From NCBI GenBank assembly GCA_946803715.1, contig CAMPET010000037.1, forward strand, positions 72,820 through 120,668: a stretch of 47,849 nt of DNA, given 5' to 3'. Every line of letters begins with the position of its first letter. The first letter of the stretch is position 1. Shown here piece by piece: positions 44,101-47,849 of the stretch. This DNA is from Beroe ovata. Lineage: Eukaryota; Ctenophora; Nuda; Beroida; Beroidae. Below the pieces are notes generated by a model. That model was not told the origin of the DNA. It was given only the letters and a program-made list of their open reading frames with translations, and made no database searches. Made by a program: the position numbers and the translations under genes.

Positions 44101-47100
44101 ACAACTTCTGAAATGTTTTTGCGGTTATTTAAGCACGATCAAAAATCATGAAACTCAAAGCAAGGTATTCGAGCAGCTCATCGCATTTAGTCATCTCGAG
44201 AAAGTATTATCAAGTACTCATTTAACATAAACAGGAACATCAACTCTAAGGTTATTAAAAATTTATAATCACATCATTGATTAATCACTTGATAATTGAT
44301 TAACTGTCTGTCTGTATAACATGTTTACATTAATAAGAGGTTGTTAGAAGGGCGAAAAGACACAAATGACAAAACTACAACAGAATATTCTTACTGTCAA
44401 AAATTGAATTTAAGAGACGACTCTTGTGAACTAGGTAAACTAGCAAATGCCGGGAGCTATTTCCCGAAATTTGAAGATGAGACCTTCGCAGCACTATATT
44501 ATGCTCTGCGTGTTGTCATATTGTGAAACTTCATTTTTTTACAAATACTACATTGCTGAACACTTCAGACGCATCAATGAGACGTCTATAGGTGATAACC
44601 TGCATCTTCATAATCAGTCATCAAACACGGGAAAACACACGCACATATATTTCTCACCCTTCTCTCTCTCTGTCTCTGCATGACATCACATCACGTTGAT
44701 AGCGGTCAGAAACTCCGATATTTCAATGACGCCGTCATTGTTCCCGTCGATTTGCTGCACGAGACGCTCTATCTCCGGGTCGGTAAAAGTATCGTCCAGG
44801 GTGAGGAGGGTGTCCTTAAAATCTTCGATTGTGATACAGCCGTTACCCGTAGTGTCGAAAAGACGGAAGAGAATGTTGCTTGTCGGATTGTGGAGACGAC
44901 TCATCAGCTTAACGAATTCCGTGCGGTCGAGTTTGCCGTCATTATCTGCGTCACCGGACTCGATAACGCGTTTCAACTCCGTGTCTGGGGGGAGAGATTG
45001 CATGAGTTAATTAGATTGATTAATTAGTTAATTAGGAGAGAGATGGGACTGGAGATGGAGAGTAAGACGTGGAGACAATTGCCCCTATATGTGGATAATA
45101 TACCTGAGTGCTGGGCACTCAGATACGCCTGCCAATATAATACCTGTGTGTTTGACTCCGATTTTCTTGAGCAGCATGCTCAGCTCCTCTATAGAGAGGT
45201 CCCCGTCTCCGTTGATATCGAAGCTGTTGAACGCATCCTCATAATACTGTATCTGATCGGATGTGAGGGCCATAGCTCCCCCGATACTGAGTCGGGTATC
45301 CATGAGGAGGGACAGTCGCTGGTCCATATCCGTGTATTCCCGTTTGAACGCTCTGCTGTGTTTCCGGACTCGGTGGTTGCTTGGAGTGGTCTCCACCACG
45401 AACCTCTTCGCTGCTCTGATGAACTTCTGTGTGATGTCTGTCGGGTGGTTGTCCTCATCTTCGGAATCCGTCCTGCTTCGGGGATTGGAGCTTTTCCGGG
45501 TGCTGGCCGTGTCCGATATTGAGGGACCGGGCTTCGCTTCGGCCCAGGAGGGTCTCTTGTTGACCAACTCGTTTGGTCTCACCACCTTGGACTTCTTGAC
45601 TTTGGTCTTGACTTTGCTGGTAGTCTTCATATTGGGATCTGTGATGAGCGTGTTTTTCAAACAGAGTAAGCAAGGTTAGAATGAAGAAAACGACGACAAA
45701 ACTATTGATAGACGGATGTTATACCAATGATATGCATATATATATTTTATATATAGGGAGAGAGAGAGAGAGGGGAGGGAGAAGAACTTGATCCGAGAGC
45801 AATTACAAAATTATCTTATTAGGTATATTAGAACCACTTCTTTTTATATAAATACCTAGTAAAGTGCAGGTAATAGGCATTGTTAACTCTTTCATATACG
45901 AACTAAACCCAATTAACTCTGGCTAAAAGTCGGCATATCCAGAGCTCTTATCATACACAACGTTAGATAAGTTCCTGCCTCTTTAATTAGACTGAAAAAG
46001 AGCTATTGTATTAGGGGGAGTTTCGGAAACAATTAAACCTCAATTAGCAAGTACTTACTACATATATATAACTATCAATGATAATTAGTGGGAGGTAATT
46101 GGAGTGACTGGCTATAACAGATGACGGAATGACGGAAAACTGCAGCACACAGCCGGAGTAACGGCACTGGAGTTATTAGTGGAGTGGTTCATGAGGAAAT
46201 TGCAACGCGTGTGCGCACTGCGCCGCGCGCGCGCCACTAGTGCACTAGTGTTGGTGCAGCTCCACTAGAACATAATATGATAATTCCAAAGTCCTGTGTC
46301 TAGCGGAAGAGAGATGAGAGAGGCTAAGTATCCTCACCCGCTGCAGCTCTCTCTCTTTCTGTCTCCTGCGGAGAGAGGTCTCAGTCTGGCCGGAAGTAGG
46401 GCATCTCGCATCGGGATAATACGATGATCAACTCCGATAACCTGTCTGGAGCTATATTCCCGGATATAAAATATATCGGGATTGGGGCGGTATGTGATCG
46501 GTAAAAATAACTAATATAGGGAGGAAATCATATCTTCGTCGCCACGAATTTGTTTACTTACAGACATAGCCCGTAATTAGAGATCGTGCAGTTACAGTGG
46601 TTTTGCTATGGAGAAAAAATATATTGTGTGATTTAGCCAGAAGAAAGTACCAGTCTCAGTTGCAGTGAAGTTTGCAAAATACTCCAGGCAGTCCAATGCC
46701 GCGGCTTGCTCAAGCGCCACGTTTGGGGAAAACTTTTTAGATCCACCATTTTCAAAATTCCAGCCACTAACTGTGTTACTATAATTATTCTTATGTTAGG
46801 GACTTCTATCAAAACTTCCGGGGAAAACATTTTCTGTGCGCCCTCAGATGAGTGATCTTTTGTTTGTGGCATCATTGAAAATGGCAATGGATGCTAAGAC
46901 GAATGTCACCTGAAATGTATTGTTTATCAAACAGACAATAAAAGTCATGATAAATTCATTCCGTTCCCACCCCTCAAATGATCTACATGTTTAACACCCC
47001 CACCCATTTACTAGAAAATATACCAAGACGAAATACATCCTGGTATCTACCCCCTCCTCACCCCAATTTGCGCTCATCTATTAATATCATCTCCTCATAG

Positions 47101-47542
47101 GTGCTAGCACAGTACACCAACAAACTGGACGAAATCAACAGGCTTAAGGAGAGTGCTCTGGAGAAGGAAATGCTCCTGAAGGACTCGGAAATTAAAGTTG
47201 CGAATCTCCAAAATGAGATATGTGAGATGACCAAGATGTCGGAAGAGAAGCAGAATTCTGATACCATCACTAATAATGGGTGATTGAAACGCACCTGATT
47301 TTGTAACCCAACTGTCCCCAATTCCTATCGCTTGCGTGGTGTAAATCGCATGATATTTGAATTGTTCGCACTTCGCATTCTTCTTGACTTATCCCCCGAA
47401 TTCCAGACTGAAGAAGAACTTGAAGAAGTTGAAGAAGCATCTTCAAGTTCAGATGGACAGCTCCACATTGCTTAGGAAGGAGCTAGCTGAGCAAGCTGCT
47501 GCTGCTAAAACACTAGAACTGGATCTGCAGGCTCAGAGAGAC
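17815..47542 (+). CDS. CNTRL: Centriolin (CNTRL/CEP110) homologue, 47 exons, 3' end beyond the window
   Basis: Following splice sites and frame gives 47 exons (6,360 nt, 2,120 codons) with all intron phases compatible. Order: short N-terminus, a segment YITDRLIKKVTKQEN shared with human centriolin (YITEALIKKLTKQDN), leucine-rich repeats to about residue 225, then ELTAACYKHYALEQELSMYK (similar to ELTRACQKQYELEQELAFYK in human), then almost continuous coiled coil. Human centriolin is 2,325 residues, so most of the gene is here and about 200 codons are probably beyond the right edge. Centriolin is a mother-centriole/subdistal-appendage protein required late in cytokinesis; its N-terminal region resembles yeast Nud1/Cdc11 scaffolds. 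An in-frame TGA 15 bp before ATG 17815 supports the start. Two antisense genes lie in introns 30 and 45. Exon coordinates are given in the block entries. Confidence 0.93.
19022..19991 (+). CDS. CNTRL: Centriolin exons 6–9: start of coiled coil and conserved centriolin segment (residues 237–411)
   Basis: Exons 19022..19215, 19388..19516, 19622..19703, 19872..19991 (end phases 0, 0, 1, 1). Exon 6 starts the coiled coil (RMIDAVSREREEVIRALEDK). Exon 7 holds the stretch most similar to human centriolin after the repeats (ELTAACYKHYALEQELSMYK then VDARF). Exon 8 is non-coiled (SGYVSKAPLYPVQYG). Exon 9 is mixed. For exon 6, the acceptor at 19020–19021 was chosen because the upstream CAG at 18973–18975 would give an in-frame stop. 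Confidence 0.88.
20136..24116 (+). CDS. CNTRL: Centriolin exons 10–20: coiled coil (residues 412–847)
   Basis: Exons 20136..20230, 20502..20615, 20740..20835, 20921..21045, 21130..21304, 21486..21587, 21964..22149, 22618..22782, 23376..23426, 23803..23925, 24043..24116. Exons 10–16 are heptad-rich (LEDELDAVRRDEDQLRRDV type). Exons 16–17 and 19 contain proline-rich hinges (RSSPPPFLL, TPPPLPSSP) that interrupt the coil, as in human centriolin, whose middle part is also proline-rich. Exon 18 is only 51 nt. Exon 19 has two usable in-phase donors (at 23907 and 23926); the longer form is given. Intron 15 contains the 22-N gap and C-rich repeats. Confidence 0.85.
20321..20467. mobile_element. 147-bp MITE-like inverted-repeat element in centriolin intron 10
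   Basis: The 29-bp terminal inverted repeats 20321–20349 and 20439–20467 differ at one position (core GGGGAGGGGTCCCAA). The inner part has CAGTCACGTGACAG near the left and CTGTCACGTAA near the right, so pairing can extend inward. No transposase and no obvious target-site duplication; this is consistent with a non-autonomous DNA element or foldback. Confidence 0.75.
21640..21963. repeat. C-rich CTCACCCC repeats with a 22-N gap in centriolin intron 15
   Basis: Irregular CCCCTCACC/CCCCTCATC repeats on both sides of N bases 21899–21920, merging into the exon 16 acceptor pyrimidine tract. The gap length is not reliable. Confidence 0.8.
23111..23124. promoter_or_regulatory. Perfect RFX X-box, GTTACCATGGTAAC, centriolin intron 17
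   Basis: A full 14-bp palindrome matching the X-box consensus GTHNCC-AT-RRNAAC bound by RFX factors, which drive ciliary genes. It sits 30 bp before a (GT)n microsatellite. Function is inferred from motif only. Confidence 0.5.
23151..23183. repeat. (TG)n microsatellite, about 16 units
   Basis: Uninterrupted TG dinucleotides in centriolin intron 17, ending at TTTGTC. Confidence 0.95.
24126..24300. repeat. Degenerate ACTCA-based repeats in centriolin intron 20
   Basis: Repeated ACTCAAATAT, GTACTCAC and CAGTACTCA units occur in imperfect tandem order. There is no coding potential. Confidence 0.7.
24760..26129 (+). CDS. CNTRL: Centriolin exons 21–25 (residues 847–1055)
   Basis: Exons 24760..24943, 25167..25272, 25501..25584, 25697..25815, 25997..26129 (end phases 0, 1, 1, 0, 1). 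Exon 21 is non-coiled and ends with a basic patch (RHRRKRVV) that resembles a nuclear or microtubule-binding cluster. Exons 23–25 return to coiled coil (LDEALTRTNSL, LLSAEKEVDSLRDMML). The last 15 bases of exon 25 and its donor are repeated at 26820 as part of a 705-bp-offset duplication beginning right after an N. Confidence 0.85.
26115..27527. repeat. Direct duplication, two ~705-bp copies joined at an N, centriolin intron 25
   Basis: Copy 1 spans 26115–26818 and copy 2 spans 26820–27527, with small substitutions and indels between them. Copy 1 ends at the base before the N at 26819 and copy 2 starts at the base after it with the same CCCTCACTGAG (the end of exon 25). This is the expected pattern when two allelic contig ends are scaffolded without merging. 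If so, intron 25 is really about 1.5 kb rather than 2.2 kb. Confidence 0.85.
27542..27555. promoter_or_regulatory. Perfect RFX X-box, GTTACCATGGCAAC, centriolin intron 25
   Basis: Matches the X-box consensus at every position. It lies 15 bp past the end of the duplicated tract, in unique sequence. Function is inferred from motif only. Confidence 0.5.
28323..30486 (+). CDS. CNTRL: Centriolin exons 26–30, including a Cys/His-rich mini-exon (residues 1056–1284)
   Basis: Exons 28323..28516, 28608..28648, 29455..29524, 29943..30218, 30383..30486 (end phases 0, 2, 0, 0, 2). Exon 27 is only 41 nt and exon 28 only 70 nt. Exon 28 encodes HHHSTQCIHCNNCKR, a CxxCxxC cluster preceded by three histidines inside a coiled-coil protein. 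Exon 29 is the second longest (276 nt) and very heptad-rich (LDKLREATRSEREQLEKL). Exon 30 donor is AG|GTTTGT, joining in phase to exon 31 across a 4.3-kb intron that contains a nested antisense gene. Confidence 0.83.
31052..32507 (-). CDS. Unrecognised gene nested antisense in centriolin intron 30, three or more exons
   Basis: complement(join(31052..31366, 31877..31976, 32083..32507)) gives 840 nt, 279 residues plus stop, with phases 2 and 0 matching and good GT–AG sites (TTCAG|GTGAGC, TATTTCAG|G; ATG|GTAAGT, CTCTCTCAG|A). The N-terminal third is basic, Ser- and Pro-rich. The middle reads like a folded domain (SKFVMVQVFTKESLVKSDL; EICICHVGG; LFQFQIFPENPNYCEQFIRQ). The C-terminus has ARRRHSAALRHSSSAPEISS. 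I do not recognise the family. The frame stays open upstream of ATG 32507 to a good acceptor (CCTATTCCCGCAG) near 32669, so the real first exon may lie further right and the N-terminus is uncertain. Confidence 0.6.
32670..34762. other. Remainder of centriolin intron 30
   Basis: About 2.1 kb with no coding exon recognised. It may hold the first exon and promoter of the antisense nested gene. A cluster of CRE-like ACGTCA/TGACGT sites occurs at 33811–33860. Otherwise AT-rich. Confidence 0.45.
34763..36378 (+). CDS. CNTRL: Centriolin exons 31–34: coiled coil (residues 1284–1464)
   Basis: Exons 34763..34883, 35234..35338, 35836..36020, 36249..36378 (end phases 0, 0, 2, 0). All are heptad-rich with charged positions (EKRILDALQADAHDLKKTI; EEELSHLDGKIRERTLQLEK). 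The exon 33 acceptor (CCGCAG) lies directly behind a tract of GTTACCATGGTACC-like units. The exon 34 donor is a weaker GTCATA. Confidence 0.87.
34903..35010. repeat. 13-bp tandem repeat AACTAACAACACA in centriolin intron 31
   Basis: About eight head-to-tail copies with small changes, starting just after the exon 31 donor. Confidence 0.85.
35735..35828. repeat. Degenerate repeats of GTTACCATGGTACC before centriolin exon 33
   Basis: Five or six imperfect X-box-like units (GTTGCCACGGTGCT, GTTACCATGGTACC, TTAACCATGGTAAC) lie in a row directly upstream of the exon 33 acceptor. The last is one base from a consensus X-box (35815–35828). Confidence 0.6.
36869..38712 (+). CDS. CNTRL: Centriolin exons 35–40: coiled coil (residues 1465–1766)
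   Basis: Exons 36869..37016, 37300..37614, 37726..37868, 38154..38211, 38335..38463, 38600..38712 (end phases 1, 1, 0, 1, 1, 0). Exon 36 is the longest (315 nt). A decayed duplicate of the intron-end/exon-35 start occurs 99 bp upstream of exon 35. The CGCG-rich block at 37105–37195 lies in intron 35. Confidence 0.87.
39074..39181. repeat. CA-rich microsatellite in centriolin intron 40
   Basis: Interrupted CA dinucleotide array (CACACG, CACAGACACA). Two further short CA arrays occur at about 29740–29770 and 42947–42973. Confidence 0.9.
39285..39436. repeat. Imperfect repeats with CACGTGAC core before centriolin exon 41
   Basis: Three diverged copies of a unit containing CCCCTCACCACGTGACA and GTACCCCA. 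Two copies carry the E-box CACGTG; one has CATGTG. Confidence 0.65.
39438..39450. promoter_or_regulatory. X-box GTTGCTAGGTAAC overlapping the exon 41 splice acceptor
   Basis: GTTGCT-A-GGTAAC is an X-box with a one-base spacer. Its TAG is the AG acceptor of exon 41 (exon starts at 39446). Whether it binds RFX is unknown; the splice function is required by the reading frame. Confidence 0.4.
39446..41208 (+). CDS. CNTRL: Centriolin exons 41–44: coiled coil (residues 1767–1958)
   Basis: Exons 39446..39591, 39918..40054, 40604..40760, 41072..41208 (end phases 2, 1, 2, 1). The exon 41 acceptor is embedded in GTTGCTAGGTAAC, which is also an X-box. The intron before exon 41 holds CA repeats and three imperfect copies of a CCCCTCACCACGTGAC-type unit. 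Intron 42 holds a 22-bp inverted repeat. Reading is heptad-rich throughout (LDLENELASIKRDIDAL; YNKLIREKSKYDSEV). Confidence 0.86.
40117..40166. repeat. 50-nt near-perfect hairpin in centriolin intron 42
   Basis: Arms 40117–40138 and 40145–40166 are 22-bp inverted repeats with two mismatches and a 6-nt loop (TTATTG). The inner 10 bp (GTGACAGTCA/TGACTGTCAC) are perfect. It is shorter than a typical animal pre-miRNA. Confidence 0.7.
41209..43829. other. Centriolin intron 44 (2.6 kb), no gene recognised
   Basis: AT-rich with a CA array near 42947 and two X-box-like sites, GTTACCATGGTGAC (42109–42122, one mismatch) and GTTACCATGGAAAC (43785–43798, consensus). The short open frames here have no supporting features. 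Confidence 0.5.
43785..43798. promoter_or_regulatory. X-box GTTACCATGGAAAC just upstream of centriolin exon 45
   Basis: Matches GTHNCC-AT-RRNAAC at all fixed positions, 32 bp before the exon 45 start. Motif-only inference. Confidence 0.4.
43830..47542 (+). CDS. CNTRL: Centriolin exons 45–47, last visible exons (residues 1959–2120)
   Basis: Exons 43830..43999, 47101..47279, 47407..47542 (end phases 0, 2, 0). Coiled coil continues (LKSVEELRNQTKHLDNEI; LKKNLKKLKKHL). Intron 45 is 3.1 kb and hosts the antisense EF-hand gene. Exon 47 ends at a GTGAGT donor, so at least one more exon lies beyond 47849. The bases after it are pyrimidine-rich CCCC(A/T) sequence. Confidence 0.85.
44686..45630 (-). 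CDS. Calmodulin/centrin-like protein with four EF-hands, nested antisense in centriolin intron 45
   Basis: complement(join(44686..44984, 45144..45630)) encodes 261 residues; the intron is phase 1 (ACAG|GTATTA ... CCCCAG|ACACG) and joins KKIGVKHT to DTELKRV as in calmodulin-type proteins. EF loops: 138–149 DINGDGDLSIEE, 174–185 DADNDGKLDRTE and 242–253 DGNNDGVIEISE are canonical; 206–217 DTTGNGCITIED is degenerate. About 120 residues of basic, Ser-rich sequence precede the EF-hands (KTTSKVKTKVKKSK). The frame continues upstream of ATG 45630 without another ATG and there is an acceptor-like CACAG just 5' of it, so a 5'UTR exon is likely. It could be a calmodulin-like, centrin-like or CDPK-type EF protein. 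Only the EF-hand class is certain. Confidence 0.88.
45661..47100. other. Rest of centriolin intron 45, likely promoter side of the EF-hand gene
   Basis: Contains a TA/GA microsatellite (about 45735–45780), a CGCGCGCGC block followed by the palindromic CACTAGTGCACTAGTG (46234–46249), and a coding-like patch on the minus strand (46633–46790) that I could not assign. The 5'UTR exon and promoter of the minus-strand EF-hand gene are probably here. Confidence 0.45.
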
Positions 47543-47849
47543 GTGAGTATCATCTCAAACTATGTTACACACTCTCCTCTAACTACTCCAACCACTGGTA
47601 ACTACCCATCCCTCTCAAGCAGCACCCTTCTCTTTCCCCGGATTTTTCTCTCCTGTATTCCCCTCTCACAGTTCTCCATGTTATCCGCTCCCCATCTCAT
47701 CTTCCAATTCACCCACTCCCCCAATAGTTCCCCCACTCCCCAATGATTCCCTACTCCCCCATGATTCCGCCACACCCCAATAATTCCCCCACTCCCGCAA
47801 CAATTCCCCCACACCCCCACATCCCTATGATCCCCCCTTAATTCACCCA
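47543..47849. other. Start of centriolin intron 47
   Basis: Begins with a consensus GTGAGT donor, then becomes CCCC(A/T)-rich repeats with CCCCAATAATTCCCCCAC units up to the end of the window. Confidence 0.7.

Noticed and set aside
45631-45660. Extension of the EF-hand ORF to 45660
   Set aside because: The first codon there is TTG, not ATG, and an acceptor-like CACAG lies between; ATG 45630 is a better start.
45043-45679. Plus-strand ORFs of 159 and 138 codons
   Set aside because: Shadows of the EF-hand exon on the minus strand.

Overview
The window is eukaryotic nuclear DNA. Coding regions are split by GT–AG introns of about 90 bp to 4.3 kb, the genes encode typical animal proteins (centriolin, SLC35F5, a p24/TMED cargo receptor, an ABHD1/2/3-type hydrolase, an EF-hand protein, a BTB protein), and the non-coding DNA is AT-rich with microsatellites and small inverted-repeat elements. 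A non-vertebrate metazoan with a highly polymorphic genome fits best; the species cannot be told from the sequence. Single Ns at 4855, 7393, 12035 and 26819 and a run of 22 at 21899–21920 mark assembly joints. Two of the single Ns sit at duplicated sequence and one cuts a coding exon.

Left part (1–17.8 kb). An 847-residue BTB protein (+) is followed by about 3 kb of non-coding DNA. Then come SLC35F5 (−, four exons), a repeat-rich basic nuclear-type protein (−) that is head-to-head with a small single-pass membrane protein (+), a TMED1/5-like p24 gene (−, five exons, interrupted by an N), an intronless ABHD-family hydrolase (−), and about 2.6 kb carrying a tRNA-like hairpin element and a GGGGCC-rich tract.

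Right part (17.8–47.8 kb). One very large + strand gene fills this part. By following splice sites and reading frame I reconstructed 47 consecutive exons (6,360 coding nt, 2,120 codons) with all 46 intron phases consistent. The product begins with leucine-rich repeats, followed by a segment very like the conserved Nud1/centriolin region and then a long coiled coil, which is the architecture of centriolin (CNTRL/CEP110). The gene runs off the right edge and probably lacks only the last few hundred codons. Two antisense genes are nested in its introns: an unrecognised three-exon gene in intron 30 and a four-EF-hand protein in intron 45.

Most interesting points: the complete centriolin model; perfect RFX X-box motifs inside this centriole/cilium gene, one of them overlapping a splice acceptor; nested antisense genes; a Ser-to-Cys replacement at the nucleophile of the hydrolase; a tRNA-like sequence enclosed by 35-bp inverted repeats; and assembly joints that create false exon or intron duplications or remove coding sequence.
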